Notes: generated from the letters alone by a model not told the origin. Shown: positions 43,607-52,928, counted from the first letter of the stretch. The stretch: 64,000 nucleotides of DNA from JBEBVQ01 sp037190845 (GCA_037190845.1 JBBCJI010000018.1:175269-239268), one strand, 5' to 3'. A program made the numbers and translations.

Positions 43607-44737
43607 ATGCAGCAACGCTGGAAACATTTACTTTTACTGACAGCTACAGCCATTACTATTTTTTTCCCGGCCTGTAACAAAAGCGAGTTCAGTAAAGACG
43701 AGCCACTCCCCGAAAAATTCAGCCCCTCCATATACATCAGCAGCCAGAACCAGTTTGTATATGCACTGAATCCTTCCAACGGGAACAAAAAATGGGAATG
43801 CAACGTCGGCGGAAATGTATCTGCAACACCTCTGCTGCATCAGGGTAGCCTGTATGTTGCAGCCGGGAATGGCACGCTATACAAAATAGATCCGGATAGA
43901 GGCAAAATCCTGGCAGAAGTACATTTTCCATCGTTTACCCTTGCTACCCCTGTAGGCGATGGGGGACTCATCTACCTGGGCTCCGGTGATACTTTATATG
44001 CACTGGACGCTAATACGCTTGAGATACGCTGGCGGCACAGCGCTGGCGGCTCTATTGTATCTTCTCCGGCGTTACACAATCATATGATTATATTCGGCAG
44101 TAACAATGGCCAGGTACAGGCGCTCAATAAAGCCGATGGCTTATATCTCTGGGGGTATGACGCAGGTACAAGTAACGGCTTCCGCACTACGCCTGCGGTA
44201 AAAGGCGATTTCGTATATATCGGCAGCAACAGCGGAACATTATATGCACTGAACAGCAACAGCGGAACCGAAGAATGGACATATCCTACAGATGGCGCCC
44301 TGCAAAGTTCGCCGATCGCTTATGGCGGCAATATTATCTTCGGCAGTGACAACTATAAGCTGTATTGCATTGACTCAGCCTCGGCTCAGCCTCGCTGGAT
44401 CATCACTACAAACGACCGGATTGTATCTTCGCCATACGCTTACGAACAGGTAATCTTCGTAGGCAGCTATGATTTTAACCTGTATGCCATTCACATCATT
44501 GACGGTAATATACAGTGGAAATACCGTACAAACGCCCTTGTCAAATCGTCGCCGCTTGTGTACAAAAACAAAGTGTATTTCGGCAGCTACGATAAGCATT
44601 TATATGCGTTGGATGTTTCCACGGGTACATTGGCCTGGAAACATAACATCAACGGCCTGATTGAATGCTCGCCTGTAATCAATGAACCGGAAGGGGTGAC
44701 CGTCCATCCTTCCGTCAGTGGAATGACGAAACATTAA
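43607..44737 (+). CDS. PQQ-like beta-propeller lipoprotein
   Basis: An exported lipoprotein (MQQRWKHLLLLTATAITIFFPAC, lipobox Cys at 23) with about seven propeller blades of the PQQ-binding-like kind, each carrying LYALD or LYCID and a G-x-x-x-W-x motif (for example NGNKKWECNVGGNVSATPLLHQGSLYVAAGNGTLYKID). The ATG at 43607 is preferred to 43583 because it sits 26 nt after the possible -7 box and starts the signal peptide properly. Such propellers are often scaffolds, like BamB; no enzyme residues are visible. It stands alone. Confidence 0.85.
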   Translation: MQQRWKHLLLLTATAITIFFPACNKSEFSKDEPLPEKFSPSIYISSQNQFVYALNPSNGNKKWECNVGGNVSATPLLHQGSLYVAAGNGTLYKIDPDRGKILAEVHFPSFTLATPVGDGGLIYLGSGDTLYALDANTLEIRWRHSAGGSIVSSPALHNHMIIFGSNNGQVQALNKADGLYLWGYDAGTSNGFRTTPAVKGDFVYIGSNSGTLYALNSNSGTEEWTYPTDGALQSSPIAYGGNIIFGSDNYKLYCIDSASAQPRWIITTNDRIVSSPYAYEQVIFVGSYDFNLYAIHIIDGNIQWKYRTNALVKSSPLVYKNKVYFGSYDKHLYALDVSTGTLAWKHNINGLIECSPVINEPEGVTVHPSVSGMTKH

Positions 44738-44771
44738 GAGCCGGGTAAAGGTAAATTCATCGTTTTCAACA

Positions 44772-44840
44772 TAAAACCATTAAGGGGCTAAGAACAAACA
44801 TGGAGGGTATCTTCACGTTCTTAGCCCCTTAATGGTTTTA
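44772..44840. terminator. 24-bp perfect inverted repeat, bidirectional terminator
   Basis: Arms 44772-44795 and 44817-44840 are exact complements around a 21-nt loop, with ATTAAGGGGCTAAGAAC at the core of the left arm and an A run/T run at the outer ends. It separates the convergent propeller-lipoprotein and rplT genes. Confidence 0.85.
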
Positions 44841-44940
44841 TTGAAGAAGCGCATTCCACAGCGCCCAATCCATGCGAGATAATAAATAAAAAAGCTACAC
44901 CGGTTTCCCGGTGCAGCTATATGAAGTGACTTATTGCTTA

Positions 44941-45285
44941 CTATTTTACCTGTGCAATCAGCTTCTTGAACGTCTCAGGCTCATTCATGGCCAGATCTGC
45001 CAATACCTTCCGGTTCAGGTCAATTCCTTTTTGAGCCAGTTTATTCATAAAAACAGAATAACTCAGACCTTCCTCACGGACAGCAGCATTGATACGTACG
45101 ATCCACAGGCTGCGATAATCGCGCTTTTTCAGCTTACGGCCTACATATTTATAGCCAAGACCTTTCTCAACTACATTTTTGGCAACTGTATATACATTTT
45201 TACGCTTGCCATAGTAACCTTTGGCCTGTTTCAGTATCTTCTTTCTCCTCGCGTGTGATGCGACCGCATTTACGGAACGTGGCAT
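44941..45285 (-). CDS. rplT: Ribosomal protein L20
   Basis: 114-residue 50S protein needed for early assembly. The N-terminus MPRSVNAVASHARRKKILKQAKGYYGKRKNVY and the C-terminal LAQKGIDLNRKVLADLA are unmistakable. It follows rpmI by 45 nt as the second gene of a two-gene unit. In many bacteria L20 represses its own operon by binding the mRNA; no clear structure for that is visible here. Confidence 0.98.
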   Translation of the reverse strand: MPRSVNAVASHARRKKILKQAKGYYGKRKNVYTVAKNVVEKGLGYKYVGRKLKKRDYRSLWIVRINAAVREEGLSYSVFMNKLAQKGIDLNRKVLADLAMNEPETFKKLIAQVK

Positions 45286-45330
45286 ATATTAATGATTCAA
45301 TTCGTTATTTAAATATTATTTATCAGCAAC

Positions 45331-45528
45331 TTAACGCAGCCCGAGCATCCGCTTTACCAGGTTTTCGTTCGACGGGTGAACGAATGCAGCCTGACGCAGA
45401 TGACGTTTACGTTTTGTCGTCTTTTTTGTCAGCAGATGGCTCTTGAAAGCTTTATATCTGCGGATCTTACCCGTACCGGTCAGTTTGAAAGTCTTCTTGG
45501 CACGGGAATGTGTTTTCACCTTTGGCAT
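45331..45528 (-). CDS. rpmI: Ribosomal protein L35
   Basis: 65 residues, MPKVKTHSRAKKTFKLTGTGKIRRYKAFKSHLLTKK-type sequence typical of L35 (N-terminal KTHSRAKK). It heads the rpmI-rplT unit under a strong promoter 19 nt upstream. infC, often the first gene of this operon, is absent; the neighbour upstream is an unrelated Omp28-like gene that ends 70 nt away. Confidence 0.98.
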   Translation of the reverse strand: MPKVKTHSRAKKTFKLTGTGKIRRYKAFKSHLLTKKTTKRKRHLRQAAFVHPSNENLVKRMLGLR

Positions 45529-45547
45529 GGTCTCAAATTTGGGATGG

Positions 45548-45578
45548 CAAAGGTAGCATATTTTTAAAATTCCCCAAA
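45548..45578 (-). promoter_or_regulatory. Promoter of rpmI-rplT
   Basis: Minus-strand TTTG (45575-45578) and TACCTTTG (45548-45555) are 19 nt apart, an exact match to the Bacteroidota consensus, with the -7 box 19 nt before the rpmI ATG. Confidence 0.8.
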
Positions 45579-45598
45579 ATATAATTTAATCAAAATAA

Positions 45599-46471
45599 TC
45601 AAGGCACCATCTGCGCTTCTGCCGACTGCAATACTTCCTTGCTGTCCGGCTCATTATAGCTTACAAATGCAACAATCCGACAGTTTTCCGGTTTCCACGC
45701 CTGATCTGCCTGAAAGGTAACGTTCCGTTCATAAACCAGGCCGGCAGATTTTACCTGGATGCTGTCCAGTATAGACATACCGGCATTGGGTGTTATAATA
45801 TCACGCATTACATGCGCATGATTATAAAACGTATCAATCCGCAATCCGTATTCCTGTGCATCAATAATATCATTCTCCATTACCAGGATCGTAAGGCTGA
45901 GCTGGCGGGCCACATCTGCGGTAAAAGTGATTTTCACACCTGCCGTTACCTGCCGTTCTTCGTCATCATAGCTGCCTGCCGTTACATACAGGTTTACCGG
46001 CGTCTCCTGATTGATACGCGTTTGGACCATCGCGCCCCATTTATTGCTTTGATATAAATACTGGCCGTTGTCCGGTATCCGGTCTACCGTACCGGCAGGG
46101 AGAAATGGCACCCCGCCAAAAAAGCTGTTACCAAGATCTGTGGCTTTATCATTCCTGAAATCCTGTATGGAAAGGCCTTCAATAGGCTTTGTCTGCGCCA
46201 TGCCATGGGCATAATAGCCAACAGCAATAACCCTTTCCGGGTATTGCGTCTGGAATCCTTTAATGGCCTGGTGCGCCTGCGGACAATTGGGGCAGGTAAC
46301 GCCGGTAAATTCTTCCAATAATACGACACGGGGCTGTGCAGCTTCTACAGGCGCAGTATATACCGTATCCACCGCCCGGACATCCGAAAAATCAATAGAT
46401 GGCCCCTTTTCCTCACAAGATATGAGAACCCCGGAAAGCAGGGATATTATAGTTAACAAACGCATCTTCAT
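45599..46471 (-). CDS. Omp28-like lipoprotein with thioredoxin-type CPNC motif
   Basis: 290 residues with a lipoprotein signal (SLLSGVLISC, Cys at 19). The mature part begins with VVLLEEFTGVTCPNCPQAHQAI, a CxxC motif in a thioredoxin-like context seen in Omp28 family proteins, then a C-terminal beta domain. It probably sits on the outer membrane and could act in disulfide handling outside the cytoplasm, though Omp28 proteins are otherwise described as surface antigens of unknown function. No related neighbours. Confidence 0.85.
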   Translation of the reverse strand: MKMRLLTIISLLSGVLISCEEKGPSIDFSDVRAVDTVYTAPVEAAQPRVVLLEEFTGVTCPNCPQAHQAIKGFQTQYPERVIAVGYYAHGMAQTKPIEGLSIQDFRNDKATDLGNSFFGGVPFLPAGTVDRIPDNGQYLYQSNKWGAMVQTRINQETPVNLYVTAGSYDDEERQVTAGVKITFTADVARQLSLTILVMENDIIDAQEYGLRIDTFYNHAHVMRDIITPNAGMSILDSIQVKSAGLVYERNVTFQADQAWKPENCRIVAFVSYNEPDSKEVLQSAEAQMVP

Positions 46472-46490
46472 CAGGCAAATTTAAGTAAAT

Positions 46491-46520
46491 GTTGAAAGTT
46501 GAGCATTGAAAGTTGAAAAT
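46491..46520. repeat. Short heptad tract
   Basis: GTTGAAA, GTTGAGC, ATTGAAA, GTTGAAA, four 7-nt words in succession upstream of the Omp28-like gene. It resembles the other heptad tracts in period but not in words, and lacks an inverted arm. Confidence 0.5.
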
Positions 46521-46540
46521 GAATCTACGTCAACTCATCT

Positions 46541-47674
46541 TCATAATCGGTTCAATAGCTCCGTAAGTACTCTGTTGATTTCCCGAGCTGTATGACGGAG
46601 CGTATATCGATCCTGTGCTACTGTCTGGGCAAGCCGGATCATCTCCTGTGTCTGACCGGAAGTTTCCGCAAAAAATAGCTGCCGGCAGGAACCTTCTATA
46701 TCCTCCGGCTCATGCAGCAAACCCAGCCGGCCATTTTCCAGCAATGCCGCCGTACCATCCCTGTTAACGCCAATCACCGGCTTCCCCGAAAGCATGGCTT
46801 CAACCGTTACCATGCCGAAGGTTTCGCCATGAGAGGGCATCAACATTACATCCACCGCTTGGTGAAACAGGTTGACGTCCTCGTGATAAGGACAAAAATG
46901 TACCTGCGTCTCAAGACCGTGGTCTTTTACCAGCCGGTATAATTGCTCATGATAAGTGTTTCCTTCATTCAGGGTCATGTTGCCCATGATGAGCAAATGA
47001 TCCTGCCGGTGGTATGTATTTTTTAAATGGGCCAGCATGCGTATAGCGAAGTCCTGACCTTTTTTAGGATCAATACGGCCCAGCACACCCAGTATGTGCA
47101 CATCTTCCGGCAGGTTCAGCTGCGCACGGGCTCCCGTACGTGTAACGGATGTATTCAATATAGCTTCTGCATCAACGCCCAATGGGATAATAACGATCTT
47201 TTCTGCCGGAACATGGGTTTTCTCGATGGTTTCTTTTTTGAGATACGGCAGGGGACTGATCCACAGATCAAGCATATTATAGCGCAGACGGTGAATCAGA
47301 TCACGTTTGTGCACACCTACTTTCATCTGTTGCTGGTATACCAGCTTTACCTTCCGGTTGCGAAACCGCTTATATGCGGAAACCGCCTTTATGTCTTTGT
47401 TGAACGGTGTAAATAATATGGATACCGGCGAGCCGGCAAGCCATTGCTTCAGTATCCCTGCAGTGGCTTTCTGCTTTCCGCCAAGCTGCTGCACGGCTAC
47501 CACATCTCCGCAATATGACGGTGCTTCGCGGAATGCCGGGCTTGCCTCGTTAACCAGCATCCGCACTTGCCAACCCAGTTCCGTCAGTGCAGATGCCAGC
47601 TTAAGCGTACTCAACTCCAATCCTCCAAATCCGGGGGAAGTACATACAATACCTATTGTTTTTACAGGCATCAC
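46541..47674 (-). CDS. Glycosyltransferase family 4 protein
   Basis: 377 residues with GT-B fold. N-terminal GFGGLELSTLKLASAL (acceptor side, GG loop), then the GVLGRIDPKKGQD segment that starts the nucleotide-sugar domain and the E-x7-E-like motif HGETFGMVTVEAMLSGKPVIG. These are standard for retaining GT4 enzymes. Acceptor and sugar are unknown; with the sugar transferase 3 kb away it might serve a surface glycan, but the two genes are not in one operon. Start at the first of two Met codons (47674 or 47671). Confidence 0.9.
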   Translation of the reverse strand: MMPVKTIGIVCTSPGFGGLELSTLKLASALTELGWQVRMLVNEASPAFREAPSYCGDVVAVQQLGGKQKATAGILKQWLAGSPVSILFTPFNKDIKAVSAYKRFRNRKVKLVYQQQMKVGVHKRDLIHRLRYNMLDLWISPLPYLKKETIEKTHVPAEKIVIIPLGVDAEAILNTSVTRTGARAQLNLPEDVHILGVLGRIDPKKGQDFAIRMLAHLKNTYHRQDHLLIMGNMTLNEGNTYHEQLYRLVKDHGLETQVHFCPYHEDVNLFHQAVDVMLMPSHGETFGMVTVEAMLSGKPVIGVNRDGTAALLENGRLGLLHEPEDIEGSCRQLFFAETSGQTQEMIRLAQTVAQDRYTLRHTAREINRVLTELLNRL

Positions 47675-47757
47675 ACAAATGTTTTAAAATCAAAATGGAC
47701 TACCGCAATATAAACATGCCGTAATCCATTTTCATAATCAGTACCGGGGAAAATCAA

Positions 47758-49830
47758 TTAATTATTTACCGGCAGCAGGGAATAATTCCGTGCATACTCC
47801 ATCATTTGCCCGAAGAAACTTTCCGGATATTCTATCTTCACATCGGTGATCTCCGCTCCGTTTTTCACAGGCACAAGCCGGGGTTGTATAAATCCTTTAT
47901 AGGGTTTTACATTGAGTCGTGCGTAACGCTCCAGCACTTCATTATGCAGCTCCTGATCTACCTGCACACCATATGTCTCCACAAGATGTTTACCGGCGGC
48001 AAAATCTCCTTCGGACTTGATACGCTGGATTTCACGAAGCAGATCGCCAAACAGCACGCGCAGTTTTTCATAATTGTTGACCCGGACGTATGTTTTACCG
48101 TTTTGTTTCACAAATTCAACCACATTATCTGCCTGTCCTTTTTCATAAGCCCATTTGGCCACAAGCTGCCGGTTACGCATATGCGCTTCTTCTATTACCG
48201 CCCCCGGATTGAGGCGAGTCAATTGGGTCATAAGACCATTCATCATATAATTGTCATATTCTGCCTTCCCCACTTCAATGCTTTCTGCAACGCCGATATC
48301 CACCAGCTTCTGATCAATAGCGTAATACAAGGCCACCAAATCCGCACGCGCTTCTTCCAGCGTTGATGCATAATTTTTCAACGTCTTGTCGGTCGTTTCC
48401 ACACCGGGCTTGATCTGCCCGGAAGCGTGACCAATACACTCATGCATATCCGTATGCAGGTCGGAAGCAAGCGCTCCATATTTTTTAATACGGGCCTTTA
48501 CTTCGTCATTCACGGCAAACTCATCCACCATACCGCTCTTTTCACCGGCTACATTATAAGCGTGCACTATATTGCTCAATGATACAGACTTCGATCCATG
48601 ATCTTTACGTATCCAGTCTGCATTGGGGAGGTTAATGCCGATCGGAGTGCTGGGCGCCGCATCACCGCTTTCCACGATTGCCGTAATGGCTTTGGCCGTA
48701 ATTCCTTTTACTTCTTTCTTTTTATGCTCGGGCATCAGCGGGGAGTTATCTTCAAACCACTGAGCCTCTCTGGCAATAGCAGCTATGCGTTTGGTTGTCT
48801 GCATATCTTCCATAGATACAATACTTTCAAAGCTGCCTTTTTTCCCGATCGCATCCAGGTATACTTCAATAAAACCGTTAATCACATCAATCCGGGATTC
48901 TGTATCCTCAACCCATGCAACGCTGTAATCGTCAAATGTTTTCAGGTCGCCTGTTTTATAATAGGCAACCAGTAATTCAAGCGATCTTTTCTGCTTGTCA
49001 TTTTCTGCTACGGAAGCCGCTTTCTCCAGCCAATATATGATACGATCAATAGCTGCACCGTACATCCCTCCGCTCTTCCATATCTTCTCTGTGATCTGTC
49101 CGCTTTCTTTTACCAGCTTGCTGTTCAGCCCCCAGGACGGCGCATTTCCCTTTGCATCGAACTTCGCATAAAATTCGTCTACTTCTTTTTGCGTTACTCC
49201 TTCATAAAAATTAACCGACGAGGCAACTACATTATCAATATCAGCACGTTGATCTACCAACTTGGATTCAAACGCCGGATCAAAGACAATCTGCCTGAGG
49301 CGTTCCAGCAGGCCATCTGTACTTTCTCCCGCTTCAAGCGGCAGCCGGCTTGCATCAGAGGCCTTAAGTATAGAAGTAAAATATTCGAAGCTGCATTCGG
49401 GAACAAATTTATCATTAGAATAATGATGATGATAACCATTGCTGAACCAGAAACGCCCGCAATAAGTTTCGAACTTTTTCCAGTCATCATTATTCTTATC
49501 ACCACTGTATGTACCATAAATGGTCTCAAGGGTTTTGCGTACCAGCAGACCGTATTTGCTCCGCTGGTCGTAGATGATATCCCTTCCGGAGAGCGCAGCC
49601 TCGTACAGATAATAAGCGAGCTGTTTCTGCTGCAGGCTCAGTTGATCGAAACCTGGCGCTTCGTAACGGAGTACCTGCAGATCGGCAAACGATTCTGCTT
49701 CTACTTTAAAATCGGGATTGTAGCCGGCAATCTTTTGTCCCTGTTCCGGCGTGTCTCCACCCGTATTACAGGCGGCAGTAAAAAGTGTTACACTCATAAA
49801 TGCCATAGCGGATAATGTCCATTTTTGCAT
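47758..49830 (-). CDS. Peptidase M49 (dipeptidyl-peptidase III family) lipoprotein
   Basis: 690 residues with a lipoprotein signal (FTAAC, Cys at 21), so it acts at a membrane surface. The zinc motif is HECIGH (463-468), the form HEXXGH peculiar to M49, with the third ligand in LEEARAD (Glu493). M49 enzymes remove dipeptides from short peptides. Databases sometimes carry Bacteroidota members as dihydrofolate reductase, which the sequence does not support. It stands between yceI and the glycosyltransferase gene with gaps around 100 nt. Confidence 0.93.
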   Translation of the reverse strand: MQKWTLSAMAFMSVTLFTAACNTGGDTPEQGQKIAGYNPDFKVEAESFADLQVLRYEAPGFDQLSLQQKQLAYYLYEAALSGRDIIYDQRSKYGLLVRKTLETIYGTYSGDKNNDDWKKFETYCGRFWFSNGYHHHYSNDKFVPECSFEYFTSILKASDASRLPLEAGESTDGLLERLRQIVFDPAFESKLVDQRADIDNVVASSVNFYEGVTQKEVDEFYAKFDAKGNAPSWGLNSKLVKESGQITEKIWKSGGMYGAAIDRIIYWLEKAASVAENDKQKRSLELLVAYYKTGDLKTFDDYSVAWVEDTESRIDVINGFIEVYLDAIGKKGSFESIVSMEDMQTTKRIAAIAREAQWFEDNSPLMPEHKKKEVKGITAKAITAIVESGDAAPSTPIGINLPNADWIRKDHGSKSVSLSNIVHAYNVAGEKSGMVDEFAVNDEVKARIKKYGALASDLHTDMHECIGHASGQIKPGVETTDKTLKNYASTLEEARADLVALYYAIDQKLVDIGVAESIEVGKAEYDNYMMNGLMTQLTRLNPGAVIEEAHMRNRQLVAKWAYEKGQADNVVEFVKQNGKTYVRVNNYEKLRVLFGDLLREIQRIKSEGDFAAGKHLVETYGVQVDQELHNEVLERYARLNVKPYKGFIQPRLVPVKNGAEITDVKIEYPESFFGQMMEYARNYSLLPVNN

Positions 49831-49873
49831 GATACAGTTTATTTGAAAAAACCGCCTAAAAATAACATAAAAA

Positions 49874-49906
49874 CCGGGTAAAGAAATAGGTTATTTCCTC
49901 ACCCGG
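49874..49906 (-). terminator. Terminator after the yceI gene
   Basis: CCGGGT and ACCCGG pair, with an inner GAAATA/TATTTC pair, and on the minus strand the stem is followed by a run of five T. It lies 32 nt after the yceI stop. Confidence 0.75.
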
Positions 49907-49937
49907 CTATCCATTGCAGGCATACAAAAGCCCCCTC

Positions 49938-50474
49938 TTAATCTGCCTGACGGATAAATTCTACCTGGGCATTTATCTTCACCTCTTCTCCGATCAACAC
50001 GCCACCTGTCTCCAGCGCGGCATTATACACCAGGCCGAAATCTTTACGGTTTATTTTACCTGTAACAGAAAAACCGACACGGGTATTCCCCCAGGGATCT
50101 TTTGCAGTACCCCCAAATTCTACATCAAGTTTTATCTGCTTACTGACACCACGAATGGTCAGTGTACCATAAAGATTATATTCATCATCTCCATCCTGTT
50201 CCAGCTTTTCAGCTTCAAATATAATCTGCGGATGGTTTGCGGTATCAAAAAAATCATTGCTTTGCAAATGACCATCGCGTTGTTCGTTATTCGTGGAGAT
50301 GGAATTGGGATCTCCTGCAAACCGGATCTTTGCCGTCGTAAAATCATCTCCCTCCGTTTCTACACTAAGGTTAAATTTATGCAGCTGACCGGTGACATTG
50401 GAGATCATCATATGCCGTATCTTGAATTGCACTTCTGAGTGGGTGGGATCTAATGCCCATGTAATCTTTGCCAT
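49938..50474 (-). CDS. YceI-like lipid-binding protein
   Basis: 178 residues, a lipocalin-like beta-barrel family that binds isoprenoid or other lipids. Characteristic stretches are WALDPTHSEVQFKIRHMMISNVTGQLHKF, the repeated-strand region around RDGHLQSNDFFD and the C-terminal GEEVKINAQVEF. No signal peptide is visible, so it seems cytosolic, unlike many YceI members. Single-gene unit with its own terminator. Confidence 0.92.
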   Translation of the reverse strand: MAKITWALDPTHSEVQFKIRHMMISNVTGQLHKFNLSVETEGDDFTTAKIRFAGDPNSISTNNEQRDGHLQSNDFFDTANHPQIIFEAEKLEQDGDDEYNLYGTLTIRGVSKQIKLDVEFGGTAKDPWGNTRVGFSVTGKINRKDFGLVYNAALETGGVLIGEEVKINAQVEFIRQAD

Positions 50475-50603
50475 AGCTGTTTCTTTTTATTATTGCCTGT
50501 TATTTTTCTATCAGGATACAAAGTTCCCATATTCCAGGCCGGAAATAATTATCCTATGTTAGGAAAAAATGCCGGCGACAGACCGGTTGGTTATTGAGAT
50601 ATA

Positions 50604-50625
50604 GCTTCGACAAGCTCAGCCACTG
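50604..50625. repeat. REP-like repeat arm
   Basis: Contains TTCGACAAGCTCAGCCAC, the same family as the inverted repeat at 31606-31656. Here only one arm is present, just before the stop of the next gene. Confidence 0.55.
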
Positions 50626-50632
50626 ATATTAT

Positions 50633-51619
50633 CTAACGATAAAGTCGGTAAAACACACCGTTATCCCCTGCTACAAGCAGATTGCCGTCGGGGGCAAGTG
50701 CAATGCTGCGCAGCGCAGCATCCGTGAAGCGGGTAAACTCCATCCAGTTCCGTCCGCCATTGTCTGAATAGATCATAACGCCATCTTCCCCCACAGCGTA
50801 ACCATGCTGCGGGTCGGGGAAAAAAATGTCAAGCAACCGGTATTTCTTACGGGTCAGGTCGTTACCATTACGCATACGCTCCCAGGTTTGCCCGGCATTA
50901 TCAGATTTATAGATGCTGCCTTCATAACCACAGGTCCAGACTGTGTTTTTATCCGGGCAATGAAGTGCGGTAAAATTATCGCTGCGTATAGAAGTAAATG
51001 TCCATGAGTATCCACCATCCGTTGTTTTCAGGCATACACCGTAGCCGGCAATGTAGCCGGTATCTCCATTAACCATCTGGATATCATTTATTTCATAGCC
51101 TACGGAATCATAACTTAATTGTTGTCCTTCTTCGTCTATCCGGAGGAAAAAACCCTGATCGAAGCTGATACCACCAACGATAATTCCTTCATTTTTTTTG
51201 TTGAATGCCAATGCTTTGACAGGGAGATAGCTGAGCTGACGGAACGTCCAGTTATGCCCGTCATCTGCAGAAAACAGCAGCTTACCATCAAAGCCTGTTA
51301 TATAAATCACACCGGAAGGAGCCTTTGTAATACCATATAACCCTTTCGCAGCTTCGGGGAAGGAATGGTATTGCCATGAATGCCCCCCATCACGGGTTAT
51401 AAGGGCATCCGCCCGGTCGAAACGATTTCCACCCACAGCAAAACCAAGTGTAGCATCAACAAAAAAAATACGATTAAGATGCCCATCTGTATACGGCCCG
51501 ATCTGCTCCACCCGCTCCCATTGCAACAGGTCCTTCTTACAACCGGAAAACCATAATAACACCGGCAATAGCAGCACCCTTATTAATATCCGGGAATGTC
51601 TAAGCATTTCAAGCATCAT
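50633..51619 (-). CDS. Ycf48/HCF136-like beta-propeller lipoprotein
   Basis: 328 residues with a lipoprotein signal (LLWFSGC, Cys at 27). The body consists of repeats with the pattern T-x-D-G-G-x-x-W (TRDGGHSW, SADDGHNW, TTDGGYSW, KSDNAGQTW, YSDNGGRNW), the signature of BNR/Ycf48-type propellers. In cyanobacteria such proteins help assemble photosystem II; in Bacteroidota they are surface proteins of unknown role. The start is 16 nt upstream of the kynU stop side, so it could share a transcript with kynU. Confidence 0.85.
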   Translation of the reverse strand: MMLEMLRHSRILIRVLLLPVLLWFSGCKKDLLQWERVEQIGPYTDGHLNRIFFVDATLGFAVGGNRFDRADALITRDGGHSWQYHSFPEAAKGLYGITKAPSGVIYITGFDGKLLFSADDGHNWTFRQLSYLPVKALAFNKKNEGIIVGGISFDQGFFLRIDEEGQQLSYDSVGYEINDIQMVNGDTGYIAGYGVCLKTTDGGYSWTFTSIRSDNFTALHCPDKNTVWTCGYEGSIYKSDNAGQTWERMRNGNDLTRKKYRLLDIFFPDPQHGYAVGEDGVMIYSDNGGRNWMEFTRFTDAALRSIALAPDGNLLVAGDNGVFYRLYR

Positions 51620-51635
51620 GCAATGGCTGTATCTT

Positions 51636-52904
51636 TCAACCTTCTGTGTCTTTCAAAATCTCGTAAAAACGGTAACAGTCCTCAAAAGTGTTATAGAGCG
51701 GAACCGGCGCGATGCGGATCACATTGGGTTCCCGCCAGTCTGCAATAACTCCGTTGGCAGTAAGCCGCTCGAAAACAGCCTTGCCGTTTTCCTCAAACAA
51801 AAGACTGAGCTGGCATCCGCGACGTTCCGGATCTGGGGGTGTAATGATCTTAAAAGACAGATGATCCAACTGACGCAACAAGTACTCCATATAAGCCGTC
51901 AGCTTGAGGCTTTTCTCCCGGAGGGCTGCCATACCAGCTTTTGCGAACAGGTCGAGGGAAGCCCGGTGTGCCACCATATTAAACACCGGCGCATTGCTCA
52001 TTTGCCAGCCTGCAGCTCCCTTTTGGGCAGTATATCCTTTTGTCATTTTAAAACGCCCTTCTTCCTCATTCCCCCACCAGCCAGCCAGCCGGAAGGTTTT
52101 GGGATTGTTGCCGTGGTGTGCATGAACAAAAGCGCCGCCAACACCACCCGGACCTGAATTGAGATATTTATAGGAACACCAGCAGGCAAAGTCTACGCTC
52201 CAGTCGTGCAGACTCAAAGGCACATTGCCCACTGCATGCGCCAGATCAAAGCCTACATAAGCCCCGACCCGGTGCGCAGCCTGAGTGATTCGCTTCATAT
52301 CGAAGAGCTGACCGGTATAATAATTCACACCGCCTATCATCACTACAGCAAGCGTGTCTCCCGCTTTTTCAATAGCGTCAAGAATATCTTCCTCCTCAAT
52401 AATATAATTCCCTTCTTTGGGCGACAGCTCAATAATCGCATCTTCCGGATCATATCCATACATCCGGGCCTGCGTTTCCATGGCATACTGATCGCTTGGG
52501 AATGCCCCGGCTTCCATCATGATCTTATAGCGCTTCCCCTCCGGACGATAAAATGAGAGCATGAGCAGATGCAGATTCACGGTCAGGGAATTCATGGCAA
52601 CCACTTCGTCAGGGGATGCCCCTACAATCTGCGCAAGTGTTTCTGAAAAATTATGATGATAGGAAAACCAGGGACTACGTGCCCGAAAATGGCCTTCCAC
52701 TCCATGTTTTGCCCAATCATCGAGCTCCAGGTTCATCAGGTATGATACACTTCTGGGCTGCAGCCCCAGTGAGTTGCCACACAAATAAATGACATTACGA
52801 TCTTCATGCTGCGGAAACAAAAAACGCTCACGAAAAGGATAAAGTGTATCTGTCTGATCCTGGTTCCGGGCGTAATCCAGACTGGCTTCAAAAGATTGGG
52901 ACAT
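51636..52904 (-). CDS. kynU: Kynureninase
   Basis: PLP enzyme that splits kynurenine or 3-hydroxykynurenine to alanine and anthranilate or 3-hydroxyanthranilate. 422 residues, the usual length. The PLP lysine is in CSYKYLNSGPGG, and the N-terminal region with IYLCGNSLGLQP and the HFRARSPWFSYHH segment match the family. No other kynurenine-pathway gene is in the window, so it may serve tryptophan breakdown or NAD synthesis with enzymes encoded elsewhere. A -7 box lies directly upstream. Confidence 0.95.
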   Translation of the reverse strand: MSQSFEASLDYARNQDQTDTLYPFRERFLFPQHEDRNVIYLCGNSLGLQPRSVSYLMNLELDDWAKHGVEGHFRARSPWFSYHHNFSETLAQIVGASPDEVVAMNSLTVNLHLLMLSFYRPEGKRYKIMMEAGAFPSDQYAMETQARMYGYDPEDAIIELSPKEGNYIIEEEDILDAIEKAGDTLAVVMIGGVNYYTGQLFDMKRITQAAHRVGAYVGFDLAHAVGNVPLSLHDWSVDFACWCSYKYLNSGPGGVGGAFVHAHHGNNPKTFRLAGWWGNEEEGRFKMTKGYTAQKGAAGWQMSNAPVFNMVAHRASLDLFAKAGMAALREKSLKLTAYMEYLLRQLDHLSFKIITPPDPERRGCQLSLLFEENGKAVFERLTANGVIADWREPNVIRIAPVPLYNTFEDCYRFYEILKDTEG

Positions 52905-52920
52905 ATTTCGGATTTGACTG

Positions 52921-52928
52921 CAAAATTA
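52921..52928 (-). promoter_or_regulatory. -7 box of kynU
   Basis: TAATTTTG on the minus strand, a TAnnTTTG match, 16 nt before the start at 52904. Confidence 0.55.

Noticed and set aside
47758..49830. Dihydrofolate reductase label sometimes attached to this protein type
   Set aside because: The HEXXGH and EEXRAD zinc motifs identify peptidase M49; nothing resembles a reductase.
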